DNA of 64,000 nucleotides. It comes from a bacterium 1XD42-76. GTDB taxonomy: Bacteria; Bacillota; Clostridia; Lachnospirales; Lachnospiraceae. The notes beneath the pieces were generated by a model. That model worked only from the letters and a program-made list of their open reading frames with translations, made no database searches and was not told the DNA's origin. Position 1 is the first letter of the stretch. Each line of letters begins with the position of its first letter. The translations under genes and the position numbers were made by a program. Positions 25,256 to 34,668 of the stretch are shown piece by piece. The stretch lies in assembly GCA_009917545.1 (NCBI GenBank), contig QZDW01000022.1, forward strand, positions 1 through 64,000, written 5' to 3'.

Positions 25256-25825
25256 ATGAAGAAATTTTTGAAATCCAAAGGCTTTCTTGTCACTGCCCTT
25301 TCCATTTCCTGCATCGCCATCCTCGCCGTCTGCTGGTTTGTGGGACTGGACACAAAAACCGCCTTTCTGCCGGACGAGCCATCGCCGGACACCGTCCAGG
25401 AGGAATGGACGGATACCCCGGATACTGCGGGGAGTTCCTGGGAGCATGCAGACAGCGGGATTCCCAGTCAGAGCAGTACGGAAGAAAAACTGGGAGATTA
25501 CCCAAAGGTAGCAGAGGAATCGGAGCAGGAAGTTGTAGTTGACTTTGTTCCCACAGAAACAAAGGAGGAAACGCCGCCTCCGCCCCCGGAGGGCAAGACC
25601 GTCATCACGAACCCCGGTGAGGACCATCCTGTGAACCCGGCCCCGGAAACAGCCCCTTCTTCCACAGATACAGGAAAGGACAGTACGCCTCCTGCCGGCA
25701 CCACCAATGAAAACGGAGCTGTATACGATCCCGTTTTTGGATGGGTTGTCCCCGGACAGGTCAACCAGACCACCGTAGATTCCAGCGGAGACCCTAACAA
25801 GATGGTTGGGAACATGGGTAACTGA
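25256..25825 (+). CDS. DUF6550-like anchored proline-rich protein
   Basis: 189 residues. AAAGGAG supports the ATG. A basic start and one transmembrane helix (GFLVTALSISCIAILAVCWF) precede a long acidic, proline/threonine-rich extracellular stalk. The conserved C-terminal box is GAVYDPVFGWVVPGQVNQ with DPNKMVGNMG, typical of DUF6550 proteins near ICE transfer genes. It probably spans the cell wall. The gene is intact and closes with a strong terminator about 100 nt downstream. Confidence 0.7.
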   Translation: MKKFLKSKGFLVTALSISCIAILAVCWFVGLDTKTAFLPDEPSPDTVQEEWTDTPDTAGSSWEHADSGIPSQSSTEEKLGDYPKVAEESEQEVVVDFVPTETKEETPPPPPEGKTVITNPGEDHPVNPAPETAPSSTDTGKDSTPPAGTTNENGAVYDPVFGWVVPGQVNQTTVDSSGDPNKMVGNMGN

Positions 25826-25931
25826 CAATCCATCCAGGATAGATTCCCCAAATATGTCCTACCAGGATTACCGGAAAGAGTTCCCCCTGCCGTCACTGGC
25901 AGCCACATACACAACTGAATATGGAAACTGG

Positions 25932-25964
25932 AAAACCGCCATTCATTCAGGCGGTTTTCTTTTA
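25932..25964 (+). terminator. Rho-independent terminator
   Basis: Perfect 9-bp stem AAAACCGCC/GGCGGTTTT with a 9-nt loop, followed by CTTTTA. It ends the plus-strand ICE fragment transcript after the DUF6550-like gene. Confidence 0.85.
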
Positions 25965-26034
25965 TGCACCAGCACACAGAAAACACACCAATAACAGGTT
26001 TTCTGCATTTAAAAAGATTGGAGTGTGATATAGT

Positions 26035-26421
26035 TTGAAACGCTTTTATGCCCTCCTCTGTACCGCCGCGCTCCTGTTCTGCCTGTGTCCTGCACAGGTT
26101 TTCGCTTCCGGGCAGGGCAACCTTGACGGCGGCGGCGGGAACATGAACCAGGGCACCTCCACCAACTTCTGGTCTCCCGGCAATGACGGTGTGCGGGTGA
26201 CGGTGGTGGATGCCCAGTCCGGCTCCGCCGTGAGCACGCCAGTGGATTTCTCCAACCGCAGCCAGTCCGCCACGATGCTCCATTTCGGCAAGGTGAGCAA
26301 GATCCAGTACCGGGACGGGGCTTCTCTCTCCTTACAGTCCGGCGTTCCCTATAACTGCCTGTGTTGTGATTGTTGTGATTGTCCCCCAACTCCTGATAGG
26401 CCATGGCCACTGGGTCTATAG
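26035..26421 (+). pseudogene. Secreted ICE protein, 3' truncated
   Basis: The frame starts at TTG with GGAG upstream and a clear signal peptide (FYALLCTAALLFCLCPAQVFA). A mature start GNLDGGGGNMNQGTSTNFW and GNDGVRVTVVDA follow, as in ICE proteins related to VirB/Tad accessory factors. After LQSGVPYN (about 26,355) the sequence turns into unrelated Cys-rich residues read from the opposite strand of an ABC permease gene, so the gene was cut there. Relatives are several hundred residues long. Confidence 0.7.
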
Positions 26422-27726
26422 ACATTAAAAATGCGGATGCACACATAAGCAGGATCCCTGTAAACCCCAGGGAAAACAATGTCAGGGCGGTCCTTTTCCC
26501 ATTACGAGAAAAGTTAATCCCTGCCAGGGAACACGGCGTAATCTTCCGGTACAGCTTTTTCGTGTTTCCCAGTTTCTTTATATCTGTCATAGTGGTGATC
26601 CTGACTGCTTCCACCGGGGAAACCTGCATTGCAATCCGTACAGGCTTCCGTATAGACAGCATAACCGTTATTTCCATCACAAGGGCGGTAATGACCGCAA
26701 ATTTAATTGTATTCGGCCAATACCAACCCCCGGGGATAAGCAGATACCCGGCAATTCCGCCGCTGATGATGCCAAGAGGAATGGAAAGCAATGACAGCAT
26801 CCTCCCTTCCCTGCGTACCAGGCATTTCATCTGCTTTTGGGTCATGCCGATCACCCGCAGCCTCCCATATTCCTTCACCTTTCCTGTCACAGATATATAA
26901 AACAGGCTGTAGATAACCGCAGCGCAGGCAATGAGAATCAAAGCGCTGATTGCTACTGTAAGAAGTGCATTACTGGACGCATTATCAAAAGTAGTAAAAT
27001 AAGAAGAACTGAATGCAATATCTGAATCGTTATAACCATAAGGTTCCAGAGCGCCAAGTATATATTGTTCCAATTCCTCCATCCCCATATTCTCACTGCC
27101 CGCCATCCGTATCAGGACAGAATACGGAATCTTCGTACCGGAAAAATACTCCTCAACAATTGTTTGGGAAACAAATGCTTCGTATGCATTATTGGCATCC
27201 TCATCCTTCACCAGTCCACAGACCGTGTACATTTCAGGAATGTCCGTCCCCAGGTCAAGGGAAACTGACTGTCCCAAAGCCGGTTCTATTCCCTGTTTTT
27301 CAAGATAAGAAGAAGCAATGGCGATTTCTGTTTCCTTTTGGGGAAGCCGTCCGGCTATCAGTTCATGAGAGTACATCTGAAATGCCGTTTCATCACAATA
27401 ACTCACACTCAGTCTGTCCCTGCCAGTCCTCAGCTCTTTTAATGGTGCGGCAAGCGACAATCCTGCCATTTCTATATTACTATCTTCTGATAAGGCGGCA
27501 AACTGCTCCGGTTCCACAAAAAGTACCGCTGCCTGTAAACGCCCCCTGTAGAACTGCCTGGTCTGATAACTTCCTCCAAAAATATAAAGGGCAAGTGACA
27601 TGATCAGACAGGAGGCAAGAGCAATCGTTGTGATAAGAAAAAATTCCGGCGTCTGTCTGCCCGGATGCTCTTGTCCGCCAGACTATGGATGATTCTGCCT
27701 GAACCGGCTGTAAATAATGATACCAT
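26355..27726 (-). pseudogene. FtsX/MacB-type ABC permease, broken at both ends
   Basis: The ATG at 27726 has AGGAGG upstream and encodes VSLFTAGSGRII and SLADKSIRADRRRNFF, then loses frame at a six-T run. The frame continuing at 27601 encodes the rest: an extracellular domain, transmembrane helices near residues 215-240 and 270-320, and EYGRLRVIGMTQKQ. Seven T would restore one frame, so a one-base loss is likely. At the other end the protein stops matching near NHNNHNTG (about 26,370), where it meets the ICE fragment, so the last helices are missing. Confidence 0.75.
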
Positions 27727-27738
27727 TGCAAAAGCCTC

Positions 27739-28254
27739 CTATTCCATGATCCTGCCATCTTCTATACGGACAATGCGATCCGCAAGAAGGGCAATCTCAT
27801 TATTGTGGGTAATCATTACAATAGTTTGCTTAAACTTTTCTCCAGTGAGTTTTAAAAGCCTCAGCACATCAGCGCTGCTTTTTCTGTCAAGGTTCCCGGT
27901 CGGCTCATCGGCAAGGAGGACCGCCGGTTTCGTAATCAGCGCCCTTGCGATTGCCACACGCTGCTGTTGCCCGCCGGAAAGATTATTCGGCATGCTTTTC
28001 AGCTTATCCTCCAGCGCAAGCACATGAACCACCTCGTCCAGAAAATCCCGGTCCACAGTGCCACCGTCCAGTTCCACCGGCAAAACAATGTTCTCGTACA
28101 CATTCAAAATTGGAACAAGGTTATAGTTCTGAAAAACAAACCCTATATTCCGGCGGCGAAAACGGGTAAGTTCTCTGGCCGTTGCACACATAATCCCAAT
28201 TTTACTTTCTTTACCCAAATCTTTATTCATAGTCTGCTCTCTAATCGTTTCCAT
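27739..28254 (-). pseudogene. ABC transporter ATPase lacking its Walker A region
   Basis: 171 residues. From ELTRFRRRNIGFVFQNYNL on, it is a typical MacB/LolD-type ATPase: LSGGQQQRVAIARAL signature, LLADEPTGNLD Walker B and an H-loop in MITHNN. The N-terminal ~65 residues with Walker A are replaced by unrelated sequence, so ATP binding should be lost. It lies just upstream of the permease pseudogene and completes a dead exporter of the antimicrobial-peptide or bacitracin type. Confidence 0.75.
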
Positions 28255-28322
28255 ATATGTTTCTTATTCCTGTCAATACCCTATATATAGTTCAGGTCAT
28301 CCAGTATTGACAGTCCAGCCCT

Positions 28323-30008
28323 TCATTTTTCTACTCGCGGCAATTCCAGTTCTTTTTGTTCGATCGTATTCGATAGATACCGAAATGTTCCATCCGGGAA
28401 TGGCTGGACTACAATCTGATTTGTGAAAGCATAATCTGAATTGTAATCGATCCAGACTCCGTCAACATAAAGTGTGATTGTCCCATCCTCACCCTGTTTG
28501 TAATCTACCACTTCCCCAAAAGGCGGAAACTGCCTTGCAAATATCATTTCATATTCATAGCTGTCCACATCAGCACGGTAGCCGCAATGTTCCCTCACAT
28601 GTTCAACGGACACTGGAAAGCAGGTCGTCATAACACGTTCATATATTTCCGCCGGTATCAACCCTCCCTCTGTCTTAAAAGGTTCCTTTGTGTATATTGG
28701 ATATATGTCTTCAAACATGCATGGCATTAAAATCTCTTCCACGTTGCTGGCGTCCCAGTTTGTCACAAGCATATTATAGTTCACAAAGCTAAGCCCATAT
28801 ATGTACTTTTTTGTCAGCTCCCTGCATTCATCCGACAAAGGCTTTACCCTGTAATACTCCCTCAGATTTCCATGTGCGATTGTTTCCGTATTTGTATAAA
28901 TAAAATACCCTTTCTCTGTCAGCCTTATCCCTTCCAGATCATTGCTCCCAAAGCCTTCTATCTCCGGTACGCCGCCTTCCCCCCAGCCTACCGACACATA
29001 AAAGGACTGTATTTTCCCGTTTCTATGAATAAATGTCAGCGCACCTATGTTCCCATCCATGTATACGCTAAACACGGTAACCATTGCATCCCTTCCGGAA
29101 ACATACGCAGAATAGAAATCCTGCATTTTTTGATAGTTTTCCATATTTATGTCATCAGAAACACTCACAAGTCCCTGTTCGCCCAACCGCTTCACTACTT
29201 CTTTCCTCTGTTGCTCCGAAAAACCCTCAATGCGGGAATACTCTGTTTCAGGATACACAATTTCAGCCTCCTTATAAAGCTCCCTGCACTGCTCTGCCGC
29301 TGTCATTGCCTCGTCCCGCAAATTCTGTTCTTCTTCGGTTGTCAAAATACTGACCGGTTCTGACGTCACGATAGGGAAAACTCCGTCTGATTCCTCATCT
29401 TCCCCTGCGGCCTCGACTTCATCAATCAAACGCCTGCGTCCCTCCTGCATCCGCTTTTTGGCATCTTCAGACCAGTTCTCTTCCGCATATTCCCGGAATG
29501 GAACCAGCGTTTCCTTTCCCTCCTGTACAAAGGGATAAAACAGTTCCAATGTTTCGTTTCCCGAAGAAATTTGTGCAACGAATTTTGTTTCTATCCTTTC
29601 CGATTCCGGCTCACTGTTCATTTCCACGAGATATCCATTGATGATTTTCCCTGCAGCCTCCTTCTCCCCAGGCGATTCCAGTTCATCCCTGGCCTGCAGC
29701 ATCCCCCGAATCAACGGGTCATCGATCGGTTCCCTGACCCGCTTCCAGTCTGCCTGGAATGTCATTCTCCGAACCACATATCCATCCTTTTTACTCTCTT
29801 CCGTGACAAAGACCTCACAGTTCTCCAGGTTATAACGTCCCTTCTGGAATTCCTGCATAATACTGGTTACCTGCTCCGCTATTTCCGAATCACAGCTGTC
29901 AACAAACGCTTTCTCTTTCGAGCATCCCGCCAGACACATGACTGTCATAATTATGATTATCCCGAATTTAACCCCTGCTTTGTTCAATTTCTGTTTACTC
30001 CTTTTCAT
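28323..30008 (-). CDS. Large lipoprotein (DUF6070-like)
   Basis: 561 residues from the ATG at 30008. A basic start and hydrophobic stretch (FGIIIIMTVMCLAGCS) carry a lipobox, with the Cys near residue 30, so it is probably anchored to the outer face of the membrane. The remainder is soluble and acidic, without a recognised catalytic motif. It resembles the DUF6070 lipoproteins of Lachnospiraceae (moderate confidence). The GAGG just before the ATG lies inside the lost 3' end of the HAD gene, so the two were once translationally coupled. Confidence 0.7.
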   Translation of the reverse strand: MKRSKQKLNKAGVKFGIIIIMTVMCLAGCSKEKAFVDSCDSEIAEQVTSIMQEFQKGRYNLENCEVFVTEESKKDGYVVRRMTFQADWKRVREPIDDPLIRGMLQARDELESPGEKEAAGKIINGYLVEMNSEPESERIETKFVAQISSGNETLELFYPFVQEGKETLVPFREYAEENWSEDAKKRMQEGRRRLIDEVEAAGEDEESDGVFPIVTSEPVSILTTEEEQNLRDEAMTAAEQCRELYKEAEIVYPETEYSRIEGFSEQQRKEVVKRLGEQGLVSVSDDINMENYQKMQDFYSAYVSGRDAMVTVFSVYMDGNIGALTFIHRNGKIQSFYVSVGWGEGGVPEIEGFGSNDLEGIRLTEKGYFIYTNTETIAHGNLREYYRVKPLSDECRELTKKYIYGLSFVNYNMLVTNWDASNVEEILMPCMFEDIYPIYTKEPFKTEGGLIPAEIYERVMTTCFPVSVEHVREHCGYRADVDSYEYEMIFARQFPPFGEVVDYKQGEDGTITLYVDGVWIDYNSDYAFTNQIVVQPFPDGTFRYLSNTIEQKELELPRVEK

Positions 30009-30099
30009 CCTCGAAATCTGTATCTGGTAAAGGGGCATCTCTGAAATCTGCTATGTAAAGATCCGCCGCCTGCTCCATCTGCACCCTATACCGGGCAGA

Positions 30100-30666
30100 C
30101 TATTTGTCATATACAGCGCATACCAGCATTCCGGCCTGCTTCGCGCTTTTGACAGCCGGCAGAACATCCTCAAAGACCAGACAGCGCTGTGGGGCCGCCC
30201 CTAACCTCTGCGCCGCAAGTTCAAATACATCCGGATACTCTTTCCCACGTTTTACTTCATCCGTGGAGCAGAGAATATCAAACAATCCCAAAACAGAATT
30301 ATGTTCCAGACAGGGAAGAAACAATTCTCCTGGCAGCCCTGTGGCAACCGCCAGTTTCACGCCACGTTTTTTAAGCTCGATAAGATATTCCAGGGCGTAT
30401 GGCGACAGTTTCACATGATGGGCATATTCATAAACGGCCATCTCATTCCATTCCCTGATGATATCCTCCGATTTCTCGGAAAGTCCAAACAGGTCTATTG
30501 TATACTGCGCCGCTTCCTCAAAGCTGCGGGCACAGATTTCAGTCACATAGTCTGCCGGAACCGGCAGTCCACGCTTCTGCAGAAAACAAATATCAATCTT
30601 CTCCCAGACATCCATCGAATCAAGCAGTGTACCATCCAGGTCAAAAATTACGGCTTCAAACCTCAT
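30100..30666 (-). CDS. HAD-superfamily hydrolase, truncated by an in-frame TAG
   Basis: 188 residues from the ATG at 30666 (GAGGAGG upstream). Motif I is FDLDGTLLDS, motif II lies in VATGLPGE, and the motif III/IV region has GKEYPDVF and VFEDVLPAV, as in beta-phosphoglucomutase-like phosphatases. The frame ends VYDK-TAG. Without changing frame it continues 34 more codons (including MEQAADLYIADFRD) to a TAA at 29995-29997 that overlaps the next gene's start. The tail looks like the normal C-terminal helix, so a nonsense mutation is likely. The catalytic core is complete and may still work. Confidence 0.85.
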   Translation of the reverse strand: MRFEAVIFDLDGTLLDSMDVWEKIDICFLQKRGLPVPADYVTEICARSFEEAAQYTIDLFGLSEKSEDIIREWNEMAVYEYAHHVKLSPYALEYLIELKKRGVKLAVATGLPGELFLPCLEHNSVLGLFDILCSTDEVKRGKEYPDVFELAAQRLGAAPQRCLVFEDVLPAVKSAKQAGMLVCAVYDK

Positions 30667-31402
30667 ATTTGTCCTCCTCACATAAAAATGCGGCTGAAAT
30701 ATCAAACAGGAAATGAACTGCCATGCACAAATACAAGGAACCTGTGCTGATATACAGGAATCCGAGCAATATACCCAGAAGCCCTGTTTTTATCACGCCT
30801 TTGATACCTTGATAAAAATGGGCTGCCCCAAAGCAGGCACCTGCCAGAGCAGCCAGGAGAAACGGCGATAGTTCCGGGAAAGTTCTTATCAAAACATACA
30901 ACAAAAATCCCCTGAATACAATCTCTTCGCAGATACCTGCTGCCAGCGCCGTTACAGTAAAATACCCCTTCTCCCGCCTGGTTCTTGGAATAAGCCCGTT
31001 TACAACACGGTCATAGACTTTCCCTGAATGTGTTTTTTCCTTTATCTGTTTCGAAACAGAGCCCCTGTAGGACGGATTTATCAAAAACGCAGCTATTTGA
31101 AAAATAAATACCGCACTCAGCAGGCCGCATAGAATCCATGTTCCAAACATCAGATACCTATGGCTTCCCTGCAAAAAGCGGAGCGGCCGGAAGCCTGTTT
31201 CCTCCAGGGTAGCCGGTCCCATAACAATAAGTAACATGACAACACCCCCGGAAACCACATTCCACAGAAAGGAAAACCGGTATCTTTGTATCCGTTTTTC
31301 TTCTGACAGCTCATTCCCTTTTAATTTTTCTATCGCCGCATACCCTGTATATGCCGTTATAATAAGATAGACGATTATGCCCGCAAATAAAATGATATCC
31401 AT
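30656..31402 (-). CDS. CPBP-family intramembrane metalloprotease
   Basis: 248 residues from the ATG at 31402 (GGGGAG upstream). It has several transmembrane helices. The family motifs are EEIVFRGFLLY (EExxxR), FGAAHFYQG (FxxxH) and HFLFDISAA in the last helix (HxxxD type). CPBP (Abi) proteins are CAAX-like proteases linked to bacteriocin immunity or signalling. The gene overlaps the HAD gene start by 11 nt and lies downstream of a TetR regulator, which may control it. Confidence 0.88.
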   Translation of the reverse strand: MDIILFAGIIVYLIITAYTGYAAIEKLKGNELSEEKRIQRYRFSFLWNVVSGGVVMLLIVMGPATLEETGFRPLRFLQGSHRYLMFGTWILCGLLSAVFIFQIAAFLINPSYRGSVSKQIKEKTHSGKVYDRVVNGLIPRTRREKGYFTVTALAAGICEEIVFRGFLLYVLIRTFPELSPFLLAALAGACFGAAHFYQGIKGVIKTGLLGILLGFLYISTGSLYLCMAVHFLFDISAAFLCEEDKYEV

Positions 31403-31425
31403 TGTTCTTCTCCCCACAATGCAGC

Positions 31426-32028
31426 CTACTTCAAATAAGCAATTCTCCACTGCCCGACTCGTTTCAAAAAATCCCTTTCCAGGCCGTCCGGGTCCAGCTT
31501 CCCGGCAGATAGCATCTGCCAGAGACTGTGAAACAGGTAGCTGTCAATCTCCTCCAGCAGCATTCCCACGTCAATACCCGGGCGGAACACGGAAAGGTCC
31601 ACGAACCCCAGCAGCTCACCCGCTGCGTCTTCATATACTTCTTTATATGACTTCCCGGTTGCCTCCCTGATTTCCAAGGGTTCCGCAAAAAGAGCCCGTA
31701 TGGAAAACAAATATTCATCAGGGGCCGTTCTCATAAATTCACATCTTGCCAGAATCTTCCGGGTCATGATCTCAAAAAAATCCGTTGTTTCCTTGTAATA
31801 CTTCAATTCTATTTCACAGGATATCCTGTTGATATTCTCCCAAAGGTATAAATACAGCTCCTTCTTATTCTGGAAATAATGGAACAGCAGAGACTTTGAT
31901 ATCCCGCCGGCAGCCGCAATCCGGGACATGGATGCTTTTTGGTAACTGCTGCCAGCAAATACCACATACGCAGCATTGATGATCCGCTTCTGCTTTTCCT
32001 CCGGCAGTGTAAAAAATTTCCCGTTCAT
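31426..32028 (-). CDS. TetR-family regulator
   Basis: 200 residues. The N-terminal helix-turn-helix includes IINAAYVVFAGSSYQKASMSRIAAAGGISKSLLFHYFQNKKELY. The C-terminal ligand domain ends FRPGIDVGMLLEEID-x-YLF and FLKRVGQWRIAYLK. Ribosome site AGGGGGG. It lies 25 nt after an ABC-2 exporter operon in the same direction and before the CPBP gene, so control of the exporter is likely. A partly deleted close paralog lies at 38192-38564. Confidence 0.88.
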   Translation of the reverse strand: MNGKFFTLPEEKQKRIINAAYVVFAGSSYQKASMSRIAAAGGISKSLLFHYFQNKKELYLYLWENINRISCEIELKYYKETTDFFEIMTRKILARCEFMRTAPDEYLFSIRALFAEPLEIREATGKSYKEVYEDAAGELLGFVDLSVFRPGIDVGMLLEEIDSYLFHSLWQMLSAGKLDPDGLERDFLKRVGQWRIAYLK

Positions 32029-32053
32029 CGAACCCCCCTGTATCTGTTTTTGT

Positions 32054-33646
32054 CTATAGTTTTCTCAGCAGTGATGGCCCCTGTCTGGTAAGAATCCCGA
32101 TACATACCGCCGCAAACAAAGCGAATACCCCTATGGGCAGCGCCAGCGCAGTCCAGGGGGCTGTTTTACTGCCCAGATAATAGAATCCCGCCGCCACCCC
32201 AAGTACCGCCATGGAAGCGAACATTGCCAGCATCGTGGCCATAGACTGCTTGATAACGACCGTTTCATTCACCGCGTCAAGCTTCGGAAAGCACAGGCCC
32301 ATAAGCATTCCAAAGACGGCATGCCCTATGGCGAAAAGCAGTGTGGCAATGAGCAGCACCGCCCCCTGCCACAAAGAAAATCCAAAAGCAATCGAAATAC
32401 ACAGCCCGGCAATTACCGTACAGGGCAGGGTCAGCAGAAGCTGAAAGCCAACTTTAACCCAGAGCAGGGAGCTTTCCTCTATGGGGGATTCCCGCAAAAT
32501 CCACAGGTATTTTCCCTCCAGGCTGATGGAAGGCGCTGTGATAGGGCAGGTGCAGAGGCAGAAACCAATCACGGCTGCCGCCATAGGTAGCAGCGGGAAA
32601 GGATACCCTGCCATTTCCACATAAGCCAACAGTTTCTCTCTCATAACCAGGGAGGCTGCCCCTGCGGCCAGCAGCATAATCAGACCGATACCGGCATTCC
32701 AGAAGTACATGGGCGTACCAAAAAAGCGCTGCATTTCCTTTTTCAGCAAAGCCTTCTTCTGTCCGGAGGCAGTCTGTTCCGAGAGTTTGTAATTGCTCTG
32801 TACGGATCGCACGGCAAAAGCAGTCACGGCCTGACGGTATCCCCGGCCAAGGCCGATTACCACTAGGGCAAACGGGAACACGCAGCACAGGACAAAGGCC
32901 AGCAGCATTTTCCAGTCTCCCATAATGCCTTCCCCCATCCACAGCATGGGTGCCGCCCAGGTAAGGGAGTTTTTCACTCCGGCGGCATTCTCAGCAAGGC
33001 TGTTAATCATACCGTTTAGGTGAAACGAGAAATAGAACACGGCTGCCATGAATATTCCCATCACAATATTCTGCCCCAACGCTCTGCGGGACACCCGGAC
33101 AGACAGAAAGGCCACCAGCGCCCCCAACAATACGGACAGCGCCGTATCCAGCAGCGGAAGGGCCAGCACCGCGATCCCCAGCCGCATCCAGAACAGCAGA
33201 CTAAGACCCACACCGTTTTGTGTCAGAAACGTACAGATTACCCCGGCGGGAAGCAGTACGAAAACGGCGAACAGCAGGTTTTCCAGATAAATGGCAGTTA
33301 CCCGGCTGGCCATCAGCATGGTTGTGGGCACCGGCATACTCAGCAGCAGGTCTTTGTCCTTTCCGCCAAATACCACGCCCTTCACCGCAAAGGTGGTAAA
33401 CAAAAGCCCGCCCACCAGTGCCACCATGCCCATGAATACAAATACCAACACTTCCATATTGGATGGCGCCAGCGCCTTCATCAGCATATAACTGTAAAGC
33501 CCGGACAGATACAGACCCAGAAAGGCAATGAGAAAGACTGCGCCCAGCCCGGTAGCCGCTTTTCTCTTACTGCGTCCCCTGGAATTGGTTGAGGAAAGAA
33601 GCATGGACCGGAGGCTGACGTTCAGCAGGACAAAAAATTTATTCAT
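32054..33646 (-). CDS. ABC-2 type exporter permease
   Basis: 530 residues from the ATG at 33646 (GGAGGGAG upstream), overlapping the ATPase stop by 4 nt. About a dozen hydrophobic segments, a polar N-terminus rich in basic residues, and conserved KKALLKKEMQRFFGTPMYFWN in the middle. It is the membrane half of a transporter with the upstream ATPase. The substrate is unknown; large permeases of this type often export peptides, lipids or antibiotics. Adjacent to a TetR regulator. Confidence 0.85.
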   Translation of the reverse strand: MNKFFVLLNVSLRSMLLSSTNSRGRSKRKAATGLGAVFLIAFLGLYLSGLYSYMLMKALAPSNMEVLVFVFMGMVALVGGLLFTTFAVKGVVFGGKDKDLLLSMPVPTTMLMASRVTAIYLENLLFAVFVLLPAGVICTFLTQNGVGLSLLFWMRLGIAVLALPLLDTALSVLLGALVAFLSVRVSRRALGQNIVMGIFMAAVFYFSFHLNGMINSLAENAAGVKNSLTWAAPMLWMGEGIMGDWKMLLAFVLCCVFPFALVVIGLGRGYRQAVTAFAVRSVQSNYKLSEQTASGQKKALLKKEMQRFFGTPMYFWNAGIGLIMLLAAGAASLVMREKLLAYVEMAGYPFPLLPMAAAVIGFCLCTCPITAPSISLEGKYLWILRESPIEESSLLWVKVGFQLLLTLPCTVIAGLCISIAFGFSLWQGAVLLIATLLFAIGHAVFGMLMGLCFPKLDAVNETVVIKQSMATMLAMFASMAVLGVAAGFYYLGSKTAPWTALALPIGVFALFAAVCIGILTRQGPSLLRKL

Positions 33647-34356
33647 CGCTCTCCCTCCAGTTCTAAAAATACGCTTTCCAGGGAGGAATCCCCCACCAGC
33701 TCTGCCGTAGGGCCGCTTTGCACCAGTTTCCCGTTTTTGATAATGGCAATCTGGTCGCACAGCTTTTCCGCCACCTCCAGTACATGAGTGGAAAAAAATA
33801 CCGCTGACCCGCTTTGGCATAATTCTGACAGATAGCCTTTCATGATATGTGCGGCCGAAGGGTCCAGACCTACAAATGGTTCATCCAGAATCAGCAGCCT
33901 GGGCCGCCGGATAAAAGCGGAAATCAAAGCCAGCTTCTGTCGCATCCCGTGAGAGTAGCTGCCAATGGGGGACCCCAGGTTGTCCGTGAGTTCAAAAGCA
34001 TCGGAATATTTGCCAATATCCGCAGTACGCTGGTCTGCAGGAATGTCATACAGATCGGCAATGAAATTGAGGTAATCAATCCCTTTCATAAACTCATAGA
34101 TGTCCGGGTTGTCCGGCAGAAAAGCGGTGACACGTTTCGCCTGCACAGGAGCTTTCTTAATATCGTGGCCGTCAATGGTGATGGTGCCTTCCGTAAAGTC
34201 CATCACCCCGGCCACAGCCCGAAGGGTAGTGGTTTTACCTGCTCCGTTGTGGCCGATGAATCCATAGATCTCACCTGGCCCAACATGTAAGGTCAGGTCA
34301 TCCACCGCCTTCTTCCCGCCGGGATACGTTTTCGAATAATGTTCAATATGAAGCAT
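33643..34356 (-). CDS. ABC transporter ATPase
   Basis: 237 residues: Walker A GHNGAGKTTTLRA (about 36-48), signature SYSHGMRQKLALI, Walker B LLILDEPFVGLD, H-loop STHVLEVAE. The signature is of the YSHGM type seen in CcmA/NatA-like exporters. It drives the ABC-2 permease encoded by the overlapping downstream gene. AAAGGAG precedes the ATG. Confidence 0.92.
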   Translation of the reverse strand: MLHIEHYSKTYPGGKKAVDDLTLHVGPGEIYGFIGHNGAGKTTTLRAVAGVMDFTEGTITIDGHDIKKAPVQAKRVTAFLPDNPDIYEFMKGIDYLNFIADLYDIPADQRTADIGKYSDAFELTDNLGSPIGSYSHGMRQKLALISAFIRRPRLLILDEPFVGLDPSAAHIMKGYLSELCQSGSAVFFSTHVLEVAEKLCDQIAIIKNGKLVQSGPTAELVGDSSLESVFLELEGER

Positions 34357-34528
34357 TCGTAATCTCCTTTCGTAACTCTGTTTCTTTCAACATGTTTGCT
34401 GATTTTATTCCAGGTAACGGCAATGCTGCTAATGTCAATATAACCATTATGGTCACAAAATACAAGTATCATTCTTATATTGCATCCATAGCAGTTCTCC
34501 TGATGACACTACGGGCCGGACTTTATGT

Positions 34529-34564
34529 AAAAAATAAGAGCCTCCAAATAAATCAGAAGCTCTT
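34529..34564 (-). terminator. Terminator of the ilvB-ilvN operon
   Basis: AAGAGC and GCTCTT form a short stem on the minus strand, followed by TTATTTTTTA. It lies about 100 nt after the ilvN stop. The stem is short (6 bp), so moderate confidence. Confidence 0.5.
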
Positions 34565-34638
34565 TCCGGCGCACTGCGGCGTAAAAATATAAGATAATAA
34601 CCTGCCCTCTCTGATTCGCTTTCTATATTATCACCCCA

Positions 34639-34660
34639 TTGACCAATTTTGAGAAGCCCC
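34639..34660. repeat. Copy of a short dispersed repeat (TTGACC-type)
   Basis: TTGACCAATTTTGAGAAGCC here corresponds to TTGACCGATTCTGGGAAGCC at 50378 and to the arms of the inverted repeat at 54911-54962. Always intergenic; function unknown. Confidence 0.5.
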
Positions 34661-34668
34661 ATTCCTCT

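Larger units (their letters stand above)
34357..34668. other. Intergenic region with terminator and short repeat
   Basis: This 312-nt spacer lies between the ATPase gene and ilvN. It holds the ilvBN terminator (34529-34564) and one copy of the TTGACC-type short repeat (34639-34660). No open frame with a ribosome site was found. Confidence 0.5.

Noticed and set aside
25046..25828. 260-codon minus-strand frame opposite the DUF6550-like gene
   Set aside because: The plus strand has a start with ribosome site, transmembrane helix and conserved box; the antisense frame shows none.
33020..33592. 190-codon plus-strand frame rich in H, Q and R
   Set aside because: Antisense to the ABC permease membrane helices, and its composition is what that produces.
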